Of a stretch of DNA of 64,000 bases, positions 1 through 11,334 are shown piece after piece. Source of the DNA: Chinchilla lanigera (lineage: Eukaryota; Chordata; Mammalia; Rodentia; Chinchillidae); assembly GCF_000276665.1 (NCBI RefSeq), contig NW_004955429.1, forward strand, positions 3,381,441-3,445,440, given 5' to 3'. How positions within the stretch are numbered: the first letter of the stretch is position 1; each line of letters begins with the position of its first letter. Made by a program: the position numbers and the translations under genes. The notes below the pieces were generated by a model. That model was given only the letters and a program-made list of their open reading frames with translations. It was not told where the DNA came from and did no database searches.

Positions 1-110
1 CTTTTCGGCTGGGAATCGCGGTGGTATGAGTCCGGCCCACACTCGGACCCAGGAGCGCTGCAGCTCCCGGAGAACTCGCTGCCTGGGCGCAAGGCCTGTA
101 CCTCTTTAAA
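1..110. other. CpG-rich edge, possible CpG-island shoulder
   Basis: The first ~110 bases are GC-rich and hold about nine CpG dinucleotides, whereas the following kilobases are AT-rich with almost none. The change is abrupt at about 110, where the sequence becomes T/A-rich. This is what the downstream edge of a CpG island, and so possibly a promoter or untranslated first exon to the left of the window, looks like. A gt dinucleotide after gcct near 97-100 could be a splice donor but is weak. No reading frame can be assigned, so the gene and its strand are unknown. Confidence 0.4.
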
Positions 111-129
111 GAAAAGCTATTTTCTGTTT

Positions 130-2850
130 TTTCCTCAATGGCTTTGATGTCTTTTAGTGGTGAGGTAGATTAGATTATCATTTGTAACTTGCTACAGAAA
201 ATTTTGTAAAATTGTTAATACAATTAGTCTCAAATTGATTTCTTTTCCAGGTGTAGGGTAGTTTTGTAATAATATTTGATGTTTAAAACCTGACAAATAA
301 CTCCTTTCTAAGCATTGTGAATACTTGAGAAGTATCCATTTACTTATCACCCAGTCTTATTTATGGTAAGAAGAAATCCCCCATGGCCAGTAGATTTTAA
401 GTTTGAATTCCTATAACACTGATGTTGACCATGATAATAATTTAAGTGTACTATAGGTAGGTTCACACGATATATATCCTCTCATTTTTAGGGTGCTGGT
501 CCTAACATCAGTTTAGTTTTCTCCTTCGTTACGCTATTTTGGGTCTGCCTGATGTAGGAGCCATTCGAAGTACATCTGGGATTTGGGTAGTGGTTTATAT
601 CATAGTTTAGTTCTTGAGAGCTTCACTGTGCTCATTCAGGTCTATTCAGCACATGCTCAGTGGTACATCTGGAACTTATTTTGTATTACAAATATATCAT
701 TTTCTTTGGTGCTATTCTTTCTGAGGTAACGCACACTCCCCAGCTCTCAGAGCCCATTTTCCTTTCCTCCTCTGGCTAAAGAGTCAGATTTTCTCTCCTC
801 TCTCTGGGTTTTAAATGTCAGAGTTGTTTCCCAGCAAAGCAGCCCCCAAGTTGGGCTGGACTAATGTGTGCTGGGAGGGAAAGAAGTAGAGGGAGCATCT
901 AGAAACTGCTGGACTGTTACCTCGTCCAGGGGCCTTTGGATCATGTCAAGGTAGATATCAAATCAGGGAGATGCAAATCCATATTCTATTGTACTCATTA
1001 ATATTGCTGCTTGAAGGAAAGCTAAATAGGAGAGGTAAAGTCCACCTTCTATTGCCCTGAGGCAGTTTGCTTCTCCTATCTGTTTCCTGTCCCCAAAGCT
1101 GGATCATCTGCAGAGGAGATGGGATTAGGGATTAGTTAGCAATGATAACCTAATGTGGCTATCTATGCAGCTTGTTTCCTTTCACAATTTTATTTTTATA
1201 TTTCATGACAAAGTCTTCCTTGCAGCCTTGTTTATTAGCTAGTAGCTTTTTTGAAAATAATTTACAATATGTAAATGCTTGGTCCTAATTTCAAGTGAAT
1301 TAAACCTGAAAGCCTTTTTGAATACTGTTCTTAATCAGGGCCTTCCATTATTACATGTACCGTGTATCAGCCTATTCATCACATGAATTGTCTCCTTTTC
1401 ACCTCAAACATTATTTAAAGGCTCAAGGATATTATTATATTTGCAAACAAGAAGGTTGACTTTAATACAAAATGACAGGTTTAGTCAATATGCCGGGGTT
1501 CCTCTCCATGTTGTAGGTAATATATCAATGGTCCCTCATATTGTAGGCATCTTCTGCAACCTCAGGTGTTTAAATATATTTACATCTTAATATAACTTAA
1601 GTTGTTTTTATTCAAAGAAAAAAATCCATCTGTTTTTGGAAATATGCTTCCATTGTTTGGCATGTTTGGAAACAATATCACAGTGCCTGACTTAAATTCC
1701 TTTGGTACCCAGGATTTGATTTTATAAATCCCATGCCAGCAGTCCCTATAATGCATGAAGGTGTCATGACCTCTGACTTGCAGCTAGTATCCTAGACATC
1801 TAATTCGGAACCTTCCGAGAAACAAGAATAAGGAGTTGCTTCTCAATTTACTGCCTTTCCTTCTGCTGGGAAAACCCCTTGGGCCATGTTGCAATATGCA
1901 GCCTCCTTTGGGACTGCAGCAGTAGCCATGGCACAGTGGCCTGTGATGGAAAGGCTTGGGAGATGGGACTGATGTGACCATTGCCTCATAGAAAAGAAGA
2001 GGAGAGATATGTGGGCAGGGTATAGAAAACAGTCTAAGTAAAGCAATAATTAACACAGGCTGTTGAAAATCCAATAACTTACATAACATTTTTGGAGGAA
2101 TCTGTACAAGTTGCACCCCACACACTTACACTGCAATTCCTTTTTAAGGTTCCCTAGCAAGAAGAATTACAAATGTAAGCAGGAGAATTAAAAATGAAGA
2201 ATATGAACTTAAAAGAATAAAAGCAGAGTTAGAATGTAGACAATTGAAATGAGTGAGTTAAGATTTTTAAAATCTATTCATTTATACTGTTTTCAATATA
2301 ATCAGTGTTATCAGTCTGTTATTTGCACTTTGGGGGTAGCTGTTCATAGTATTTCATGGATGTGGATTTTAAAGCAGCAAAGTAGGGCACATAAAAGAGA
2401 AACCTCTTCTCCCAGGGCTTTCTTAGATGAGCACTTTTCTGTGTCCTCCTGCTCTACTGTGGCTCTTGTGTTTAACTTTGATCCCATGTAGGGTTTAATA
2501 CTGATGGCTGTTAGTGCACTGCAGAGAAAATAGACCCTAAATAAACCTACATCTGGTAATGGTCTCTACCAGGTTACAAGCATATCTCAGTGGGATGAAA
2601 GCATAATAGAAAATCAAAGGCCACTGTTTTCCATGGAACAGAAGAAGTAACATTTTTCTACCTATTCTCTTGCTTTTCATTTTTCCTGAGTCCTTAAGAA
2701 ACCTGAATTTACATAGCCTTTTCCATATGGAAAAACAAGCCAACAAACAAAAAACCCAACCGTGCCTTGTTTCCAAATTCTTGTTTGAGTAGTAGCAGCT
2801 CTTTGAATTTACATGCAAGTGAAAAATAGAAAACAGAGAAAGTTTTCTTT
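130..2850. other. No recognised gene or repeat
   Basis: AT-rich unique-looking sequence. The longest open frame (113 codons, minus strand, 1784-2125) has no recognisable domain, has an overlapping ORF in another frame, and resembles chance. I recognise no repeat here. Confidence 0.5.
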
Positions 2851-2855
2851 CTTTT

Positions 2856-2997
2856 TGTCTTTTTGATACAGGGTTTCACTGTGCAATTCAGGCTGGCTTT
2901 GGATTTGCTTTGTAGTCCAGGCTGGACCCAAAATCACAGCAATCCTCCTGCTTCAGTCTACCAAGTGCTGGGATTACAAGTGTGCACCACCATCCCA
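2856..2997 (-). mobile_element. B1 SINE (7SL-derived)
   Basis: Reverse complement of a 7SL-type SINE. Reading the plus strand there is a pyrimidine-rich tail complement, then gatacagggtttcactgtg (complement of the element's 3' end), and near 2970 ccaagtgctgggattacaag, the complement of the conserved taatcccagca segment. It is diverged from consensus and so an old copy. Confidence 0.85.
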
Positions 2998-2999
2998 AA

Positions 3000-4440
3000 A
3001 TTATCTTTTTGAAAAGAAGATTATACTTCCTGACGTCATTTCTGGCTAGCAGATCACCCAAAGTAACCTAATTGCAAGATTTGGGGATGACTTCCTTTTG
3101 AATAACCCTATATGAGGTTGTCCTTTTTTCTGTCCAAAAATATAATGTCAACATACATGTATTTTTATTTAATCAATTTCCACCTCAAATCAGACAGATT
3201 TAAAAACAAAGACATCCAGGACTGCTCACCTTTTTAGTCATACTCAGAGCAGGAGCAAACAGTTGTCACTGTAAAAGCTCTCAAAGTCTTCCTGACATAA
3301 AGCTTCTCTGAGTGAAGTCAGGAGCCAGGCAGAACAGAACAGCACAGTTTCCAAGGCAGATGTGCCTGATGGGAATCTACAGGCACAGAGCACGTAGGTG
3401 ACAGAACTAGGATGTACCATGGCCATTCCCTAGGAAGGTAAAGCAACAGCCTCATCTTTGATAGCAATAATGTAGAAACCAGGAGCCCTAAGTCTGACCA
3501 GACAACAGGAGTGAAAGCAACATAGAATATAGAGGAAGATAAACCCTGTTTTCAGCTTCTTGCCCAAGGAGCAATCATGTTTTCTTTACTTTTTTTTCTG
3601 TAGCTCACTCTTTATAAAATTATGTGAAGGGTGATGCTGGAGGTAGGACACCCCTAGTTTGTCCTAAAGCTGCTTTTCATTTCTCTGGGGGCCATACTTG
3701 GAGCTCTAGCCGGGCACCCTAACAGAAATCTCTCTGCAGGAGGAGCTGGAGAGTGTGTGTACTAGGAGTGAGCTTGAGTGAACTTGCCCCAAGGGAAAGA
3801 GTCTTGATAAGCTTAACCCAGAAACAAAACCTGAGTCATCAGAGGATAGTTCAGTCGAGCTGTCACTCAAATGTGTCCCTGAACCCTGACTCACTCCAAG
3901 GACAACAGGAAGCTGTAAGGGAAGCAACTAAACAGCTGTCACACTAGGAGCTGAGTGTTTTTGAGTGGAAAGAAGGGATTTGATGTTCTTAACCATGTTT
4001 ATGTCAGCAGCCTGAGATGCCTGTTCTGTCAAAGACTGCAATGCAACCTGGGCCCTCAAGAGTTCCTCAGGGATCTGGCATGGTTGAGGTATGGGGTGGC
4101 AGAAGAGTGATGGTGCCATGAGGCATTACAGTGCCCTAGAAATGACTTGATCAGTAGAGAGCCTGGAGTAGACGGGATGGAGGCTCAGAAAGGTTACATG
4201 AAGGATTCCTTAGACAATGAGAATTGTCATTTACACTGATGCTCTTATTTCCTTTAATTATTTTGACATGTTATAGCCAAGTGCCTAACATCCAGGAAAC
4301 CCTGGGCTGCTCAAAATATCTATTTCCCAAATTTCTAGGTGAGGAATCAGGACAGTATCAGTCTGAGTAATCCTCAGGTAGCAAATCAGGCCCTCCAAGC
4401 CACATGTTGCTGTTGGAGTATCTTGCCAATCTACATTTGT
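3000..4440. other. No recognised gene
   Basis: Unique-looking sequence. Overlapping short ORFs on both strands (60-73 codons, 3244-4119) have no domain. A stretch near 4133-4330 vaguely resembles a MIR/L2 remnant but is too diverged to call. Confidence 0.4.
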
Positions 4441-4448
4441 TTTGTGAA

Positions 4449-4517
4449 ATGGGAATCAAACTCAGGAACTTGCACTTGCCAGGCAGGTGCTGTGCCACTG
4501 AGCTATATCCCCAGCTC
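4449..4517 (-). mobile_element. ID-like tRNA-derived SINE, old copy
   Basis: Reverse complement of the tRNA-type SINE head. It shows cttgccaggcaggtgctgtg and then ccactgagctatatccccag, the complement of the box A region (ctcagtgg). The A-rich tail is lost, so the copy is old or truncated. Confidence 0.8.
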
Positions 4518-4892
4518 TCAATCTACTTTTTGAGGTAGGGGTGGATTAGTGAAAGTCTAGCCAGGATAGTTTCTTGGGGCTTGGGGCTATGGGTAAAGAA
4601 TAAGCCTACCAGCAGCACAAGAAAAGAGAAGTGTGCACAGGAGTATAAGGCTGAGCCTGGAGGAAAAGCTCTTAAGACCAAACAGGCAATTCAAGGTACC
4701 CCCTCAGACAGAAATACAGCTATAGAAACAAGGTGGTGCGGAGAAGCTAGGGGAGGAGGTGAAGAATTCACACAACCTGGAGGCATGATGGAGCCCTCCT
4801 GTAGATGCTGCTTGCTGGCCTTGTGAGGTGTGCTCAGGGCATCAACAGGGCACAAAGCAAAATTTGCAGAGCATATGATTGCATATGGATTT

Positions 4893-5281
4893 GTTACTTG
4901 GGATTGTGATAACAAAAATGCCACAAACTGGAGAGTTTAAACAGAAATTTATCTTCTCACAGTTTTGGCATCTGGAAGTCCAAGATCAAGGTATTGGGAA
5001 GGTTGCTTTCTTCTGAGGCCTCTGTCCTGATTGTGGAGGGCCTGCTTCTCCTTGAGTCTTCACATGATCTTCCTCTGTGTGTCCATGACCCACTCTCCTC
5101 TTCTAGAGATTCGAATATATTGAATTAGAAATCATTTTTATGACTTTATTTTAACTTAATTATTTCTTTAAAGACCTTTCCTTCAAATACATTCACATAT
5201 CAAAGAACAGGGAGTTAGGACTTCAGCATATGAAATTAGTGGCTGGGGGGGGACACACACAATTCATCCTATAGCTCATAA
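4893..5281 (-). mobile_element. MaLR-type LTR (MLT1/MST-like)
   Basis: Reads as the complement of an ERVL-MaLR LTR. It has ccacaaactggagagttt with aacagaaatttatcttctca, then tctggaagtccaagatcaag, a middle rich in cttctgaggcctctgtcc, and a 5' end (right side) with gttaggacttcagcatatga followed by an acaattcatcctatagctca end. About 390 bases, close to full length for such LTRs. No internal retroviral sequence is attached, so it is a solo LTR. The subfamily is from memory. Confidence 0.75.
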
Positions 5282-5284
5282 TTT

Positions 5285-5960
5285 TAAATTAATTGCATCA
5301 AAGTATACATTTATAGTTAGTCTGTTATGAATTAATTAGTAAGAAATTAGTCCCTCTTAAATTTTTCTCTGGGAAGAAGGAAGATGGATGTGGGGGAAAA
5401 AGATGGATGTTGGCTGAGGATTGAAGGCAGATTAGCTGGAGACCGTCATCGCCTTTCTAAAGTGGCCATAAGACACCATCTACTGTGGGAGAGAGCTGTG
5501 GGGAAGATTATATTTCTCTCCCTTGTCCCTAGAGGAGTCCATGCAAGCCAAGAAAAAGGAGAATGGTGGAAAAGGTGGCATCAAATCATCTGGGTCACTG
5601 ACTTAAAAAGGAGATACTGCCTCCATCATGACATGGAAATCTGTATGTAAGAAGTATACTCTTGGGATCAATAATTGAGGAAATAAAGAAAGTAGGATTG
5701 GGCTGAGGGAGGAGCTGAACTCAATGCTGTCAATGTCATTCTGAGACTTTAGCTATCCCACAGAGCTCTAGACCTGGAATGGCTGGCCCCTCAGAGTTGT
5801 CCCCTTCCCCTTATTGAACAAGAATCCTGGATCTCCCCATTTAGATACATTCATGGGCAGTAATTGGGTGAGGACCATATCCTTGGATGAGATATGACCT
5901 TGATAAGCAAGGTCTTCAATAATATCCTAGTTGCTTGAGAACAAAGGCCTCCAGACTCAA
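5285..5960. other. No recognised gene
   Basis: Unique-looking sequence. An 88-codon plus-strand ORF at 5384-5650 has no recognisable domain and no supporting gene structure. Confidence 0.45.
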
Positions 5961-5962
<2 letters not shown>

Positions 5963-5991
<29 letters not shown>

Positions 5992-6016
5992 CATGTGCAT
6001 ATGTGTGTGTGTGTGT
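5963..6016. repeat. (GT)n microsatellite
   Basis: About 14 uninterrupted GT units (5963-5991), an interruption gcatgtgcata, then about eight more GT units to 6016. A compound dinucleotide repeat, probably polymorphic. Confidence 0.97.
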
Positions 6017-7216
6017 TCCAAATGACCACAGCATTTATTGCACTAACCTCTTATATTGGCCGGGTTATCCAGAAAACACTCAGTTGAAGCCTCATGAGAA
6101 GACCACAGTCCTTCAGATGACAAATACCCACTTGAAAATAAACCATTTTTTTGGTTTTCAATCAAGGTGGGTGGATCCTATGAAATGTGGCTGTACTATC
6201 AGTTTAAATCAGTATAATCTCTGAAATCAGAAATAAATTTTCAAAAAATGACTCCTATAAAACAATATCCTTGGAAATATCAATTAACTGCATTGAGCAA
6301 AATTCCTAAATTTATATTTGCTCCTTTGACATGCTTGAGTCTATTTTCAGGCAGCAGAGAGTTCTTAAATAACCAGTCCATACAATATCATATATTTCCA
6401 ACCTTTGTAGTATACTTACAAACATAAAATGAGCTACTTTACCTCTTTTCTTCTCTTGCTTTTCAGTAAAGATTGAAAGTAAGTTACATGGCAAGGATAT
6501 CTTCAACACAGAAATGTATAAGATAAAATTAACAGTTCACCCTATTTTTCAGCAAATGTTTACTGTCAATAAATGTCACCCCTATATCTGATACTGGGCA
6601 TAATGTGAGCACCACACATGAAAAAAATGAAAAAGACAAACATGTGCCAGTCTTCAAATAATAAGTCTTGGGGAGAGGAAGGTGAAAACAGTTTTTAAAC
6701 AAGCTGTATAAAACACTTATAGGTTCTTGTATGTGTTACTGAAAAGGTAGAGTGCTGCTGATCTGGAAAATAACTGAGGGGAGAGGGTTGACTGCTTTAG
6801 TTGGAGTTCTGGGAGGGTCTCCTCTAAGGAGGGGACCTTGAAGTTCTGGCTTGAAGGTCAGGAAGGGAGCAAACATTTATGCAAGAATGGAAGGGTGTTC
6901 TGGCGAGAAAGGGGTATGTCTAAAGGCTGTGAAGTGGAAAAGACGTTGACTTTTCAAGGAATTGAAATGTAGTAAAGAAGGAAGTGAGAGAAGCGATGTT
7001 GGGATATTAGGAGCCACATTATATCAGGTCTTGGAGGCCCCAGCAAGGTGATTTGCATGCTAATTGAAGTACAATGGGGAACCTACCGAAGGGTTTCTAA
7101 ATAGAAGGAGAAAGGTAGTCTAATTTACTTCAGAGGAGCGTACGGATTTTGTGTCAGAAATGGAATAGAGCAGATTCCGAGTGAAAGCTGGGAGAAAATT
7201 TAAGAAGCTGTTTTAA

Positions 7217-7413
7217 ACCAGGTATGGCAACACACTCCTATAATCCCAGCACTCTGGGCAGCAGAGGTAGGAGAATCACAGATTCAAACCCAACCTGTGC
7301 AATTGAGCGACTCAGCAAGACCCTGTACAAAAGAAAAGAATAGAAAAGGCTAGGGATGTAGCTCAGTGCAAAGGGTTCAATTTCCAGTCCTGGAAAACAA
7401 AACAAAACAAAAA
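7217..7413 (+). mobile_element. B1-dID dimeric SINE
   Basis: The left half is 7SL-derived, with a recognisable tataatcccagcactctggg and agcaagaccctgtacaaaag. An A-rich linker joins it to a right half of tRNA/ID type (ggctagggatgtagctcagt, then ggttcaatttccagtcctgg) and a tail of aaaac units. Such 7SL + ID dimers occur in non-murid rodents, which is the main taxonomic clue here. It is diverged. Confidence 0.85.
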
Positions 7414-7508
7414 GTTGTTATGAACAGCCAGACAGGGGTGAAGGTGGAATTAGAATAACTGGAATTAGAGGGTGGCCAGCCAGGGAGGGAAAGGGAGCTA
7501 TTAAGAAT

Positions 7509-7690
7509 GAGTCTGGGCCGGGCATGGTGGTGCACGCCTGTAATCCCAGCACTCGGGAGGCTGAGGCAGGAGGATCGTTGTGAGTTCGAGGGCAGCCTGG
7601 GCTACAAAGTGAGCACAAGTTCAGCCTGATCTGCACAGCGAGACCCTGTTTCAAAAAGACAAAAAAAAAAAAAAAAAAAAAAGAGTCTGG
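7509..7690 (+). mobile_element. B1 SINE with target-site duplication
   Basis: The element body is 7517-7682. It begins gccgggcatggtggtgcacg, has the Pol III box B-like gagttcgagggc, and a 20-bp poly(A) tail. It is flanked by gagtctgg at 7509-7516 and 7683-7690, an 8-bp direct repeat taken as the target-site duplication. The body includes an internal duplication-like segment (agcctgggctac ... tcagcctgatct) typical of rodent B1. It looks fairly young for a B1 in this window. Confidence 0.93.
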
Positions 7691-7929
7691 AATATTTGCC
7701 CCAAGTAAATGGGTGTGTTGTATTGCACTTATGGAGATGGAGAAGGCTGGGATTACTAAAACAAGTCTAAGCAGCAAGGCAGGGATTGGAGAAGAACCAA
7801 GTATGTGTTTCCTAATTCTTTTTCTTTCTCTTACCTACTCTATCTGTATGCCCATGCATACTTTCAGAGTAGGTAGGTCTCAATTACATGTATGCAACAG
7901 TGGATGCATCCATATTCTAAATAGAATAA

Positions 7930-8110
7930 TGATGTTGATAACTTTTAGCAAGTATTTTTCATTTAGACCAAGGACTATACCAAGGGCTGTTCACACATCA
8001 TTTCATTGATCCTTCACTGTCATCCCAAGAGGCTTTCCCTGCTTTTCATTTGAGGAAACCCAAACCTACAGAATTGAAGTCACATTATGTCTCTACCTTA
8101 CCGTGGTGTA
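7930..8110 (-). mobile_element. MIR SINE, minus strand
   Basis: Complement of the MIR 3' half: ggactataccaagggctgtt, then tcatttcattgatccttcac, gaggaaacccaaacctacag, and gaagtcacat. The order of blocks matches MIR. Ancient, no tail visible. Confidence 0.65.
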
Positions 8111-8481
8111 TCTGTTGGTATCTGAACACAAGCAACCTAACTCCAAAGCTGACAGTTCTTCTTCATACTGAATTTAAGCCATTTGCAATGTTACTTTTTA
8201 TAAAACTGTTTTATGACACATTTAAATACTTCTCCAAAAAGAAGCTTATTTCCTTCATATTGTCATATGGTAGTTTCAGTTCATACTTCTTTGCCATCTG
8301 TCATATGTCTGGTTTAGCACCAGTAGATCAAAGTCTACAAATATTTTGTGTCAACACAAGCCTCGTTGCCAATTTCAAATAAGCCAAAGGCAAGTCTAAG
8401 ATAGGAAGCTGTATGAATTTTCAAATGCATGTTTGACATTGTTCTAGAGGATTTCTGTATGCAATTTCCATTCATCTAAAA

Positions 8482-8632
8482 GGCTGCCTGATATGGTGGC
8501 ACATCCCTATAATCCCAGCACTGGGGAGGCAGAGGCAGTAGGATAGTAAGTTTGAGGACAGCAGAGGTGCATAGTGAGTTCAAGGCCAGCTTGGACTACC
8601 TAGCTAGACCATGTCTCAAAACAAAAAACAAA
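8482..8632 (+). mobile_element. B1 SINE with internal duplication
   Basis: Starts ggctgcctgatatggtggca, contains tataatcccagcactgggga, and carries two partial copies of the gtgagttcaaggccagct-type segment characteristic of rodent B1. It ends in an aaacaaaaaacaaaa tail. Moderately diverged. Confidence 0.9.
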
Positions 8633-8639
8633 ATGGTGA

Positions 8640-10460
8640 CTAGGCAGAGACTCTGACTTTTTTGATAGTGAACAGACCATTTTGAAAAGAATGATTCCAT
8701 GGCATGCAGGAAACCAAATATTTGGATCTTGTGAGTGATTGATGTTTATTACCTCTTTTTATTGGAGTCTTAATCCTGCAATTTGCCCCTGGCCTCCTGA
8801 GAAAGGTTATAAAGAGGGTGTCTGGTGTATATCAGTATAGGCAGTGGAAACTAGCTTTCAATAGAACTACTATGAACATCTTGGGCCACACAGGCTTCCA
8901 GTAGAAGTGTGACTCAGGAAGAATGTGAGTCAGAAGGCATCCAGCAACAATCCTGTGCTGGGGATTCACCTTTAGTCTAAGCCCCATACCAAACTGCGGA
9001 GTAGGAAACAGGCAGATAGCTAGCCTCTACCCCAAGTGCCTCCATCATTCCGTCTTCACCTTAGGACACTCAAGGATTAAAGCTGAATTTTAACAAAACC
9101 ACAGAGATGAGCTGCAGAATCACAGCTGACGGGATCTTTCTTGGGTGAAATGCTGGTTTCCGGTCTTACACTAATGGCTTCTTTACCACTATGACTTTGA
9201 TATACTGAGCAGGATTTCATATCCTCAGATTGCCTCCTGAATCAAATGCTGTTTCTTATTCCTCTTCACAGCACTTTATATTAATTTTTATTGTGATTTT
9301 AATTTTTTATTAAAAACAAATAATCACTGTGAGAAATTGGCACATAATACCAAAATAAAAATAAATCACCCATACCCTTATTGGCCAGATATAACCATGG
9401 TTGAAATGTACTTTATTTAAATTATAAATGTATATCCAGCATCAGATGAATTTGGTATACACTATTTTACTTTACCCTCATTTTAAAACAATGTGGCACC
9501 ATGAAAATCTTGTGGAGTTATTACCTATTGACAAAACAAAAACACTTAAAAATATTTATAGTGTCCTAGGGTATAGCAATAGCACAATAATTCCTCTAGT
9601 GTTTGACATTTAATTTTATGCAAGGAAAGATTAAACTACTGTAACAGATATGCTAAAAGTAGATTATGACAAGAACCCAATGTTTAGTTGTGGCCAGCTA
9701 GCTGAACGCAAATGAAAATTTGGAAGTTACTCTTGCTTGTTTGCTAATGGTGTTGTTATTATTTGGAAACAACCTCAAAAATATTTTAAAAGTTCTAACA
9801 ATTGTTTAATTCATGAATAATTGGAAACTAAGTTTTTCATATAATCCCACATTATTCTTGGATACTGTAGTGTGTTTTTTCTATAAGCAAGGATATTCTG
9901 CTACATAAGGAAATGAGCACTGACCCATTACTACCACCTAATCTTTCAGCCTCTTTCCAGTGTCTCCAATTGTCCCAATAATGTCTTTTATATAAAAATA
10001 TCTAATCAGTAATCACATTACATATAGTTGTCATGTTATCTTAGTAAACATAAATTGGAAGAGTTCATTAGTATTCTCTTGGTTTTCACAATCTAGGCAC
10101 TTTTGAAGACTGCAGGACAATTATTTTGAGTTCTTTGGGTATTGCATAATGATTAGATTTCTATTATGAGTCTTTTTCAGGAATAACATAGAAGGGATGC
10201 TCTATTCTTTTTATTATATCCTATCAGGTCAGACACTAAAGATCTGTGACTTTACAAGTGGTGTTCACTTCAAATACTTGATTAAGGTAGTATCTCTCAG
10301 GATTCTTAACTAAAGTTACTCTTTCCCATTCTCATCAATAAGCATAATATTTTTAGAAGTAGTTTGAAGCTGTGGTATCTCTCTTTGCCTCAAAATTTCA
10401 ATTTGTTCATTATTAGTTTATGTCATCATGAAGAAGAAATTGGTGTAGTTTAAAGGGCAA
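8640..10460. other. No recognised gene
   Basis: AT-rich sequence. The longest ORF is 61 codons (9428-9613, plus). A stretch around 9280-9450 has a weak L1M-like feel but no block I can defend. Confidence 0.45.
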
Positions 10461-10465
10461 TTTTC

Positions 10466-10844
10466 TGCCTCCCAGGAGCTCAACGGTTTCTGACCAAGGT
10501 TAGCACACTCCCCAACCCCTCCTCCAGCCTGGGCACATTTTAATATGCTAAGTGGGGGTAAGGAGGTGTTCACAAGTTCTCAGGTTAGATTCCCTACCTG
10601 AGTGAGTGAGGTATGCCAAATGGCCAGAGTTATAGATCTGTTATTTTTGAATAACTGCCTTTGTTTTGGGCTTGTTTTCCCAACACAAATTTAATAAAGA
10701 CCTTTGTGACACTCTCTTTGGGGCACTCAGAAGCTAGAGCTTCTCTGAGCTGGGCTGGCCAAACGAAACCTTTCTCTCTTTCTGGAGTGCACTGTTGGTT
10801 CTTTAATCCATCTAAAAATGTATGGTGTCCTGTTGTCCACCACA
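10466..10844 (+). mobile_element. ERV-type solo LTR, plus strand
   Basis: This interval has LTR architecture: a TG start near tgcctcccaggagctcaac, a U3-like C-rich segment, a polyadenylation signal AATAAA at 10693-10698, a GT/T-rich downstream stretch, then the U5-like run ctggagtgcactgttggttc and a possible CA end near 10844. No retroviral internal sequence follows. I did not find a target duplication, so both ends are approximate. The ORFs of ~70 codons on each strand lie within the LTR and are not genes. Confidence 0.5.
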
Positions 10845-10879
10845 ATCATAGACTCCTTCTGATTTAGTGGATTGTAATC

Positions 10880-11330
10880 TATTATTATCACTTATTTTGC
10901 TGTTCGGATCTTCTCTAATTTGGCTAGTGGGAATTCCCACATCCCTTTGACTTACCTCCAATATTCTTTAAGCACTTTGCTACTTTTTGGCACAATAAGA
11001 TATTCTAAGTCCATCTTGCATTTTTCCACCCCAATCCCGCCCCCACGAATTCTGGAATCAGCCCTTGCTCCAAAGAGTTCAGGTTTCTTTTGATGGAAGT
11101 TAAGATTTAGAAACCAGATTTAGGTGCTAGTTGTCTTCATTTCTTTTGTGGTATCTATTCCCAGGTCTTTTTGGTAAACAAGTAAGGGATAGATTGCCCC
11201 TTCACATTAGAGTTTATATCTATAACTATCTTTTTACATTAAAAGTATTAACATTTCTGTATATTCACACAGTGTCCAGCCATTTTTAACTTTTAAATTG
11301 ATAGTGTCTTCCATACATTAAACTGGCTCT
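10880..11330 (-). mobile_element. Possible old L1M-like fragment
   Basis: Blocks such as ttattttgctgttcggatct, cccacatccctttgacttac and ctactttttggcacaataag are in the order I recall for a common ancient mammalian repeat, probably an L1M 3' region read in reverse. The family is not certain. Confidence 0.35.
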
Positions 11331-11334
11331 CAAA

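Larger units (their letters stand above)
6548..7830 (-). mobile_element. L2 LINE fragment, interrupted by two SINEs
   Basis: Several blocks read as the complement of the L2 3' region. The track includes a purine-rich stretch with gaagttctggcttgaaggtc, a segment around 6990-7100 resembling the complement of the L2 C-terminal coding part (ttatatcaggtcttggaggc), a block near 7080-7130 (gggtttctaaatagaaggag) and a final block at 7690-7830 (atggagatggagaaggctgg). A B1-dID dimer at 7217-7413 and a B1 at 7517-7682 split it. Ancient, with no open frame. Assignment is by recall of the consensus. Confidence 0.6.

Noticed and set aside
5963..6016. CRISPR-like array or coding repeat from the GT tract (97-codon ORF)
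   Set aside because: It is a simple dinucleotide microsatellite; the ORF encodes a Val/Cys repeat from it.
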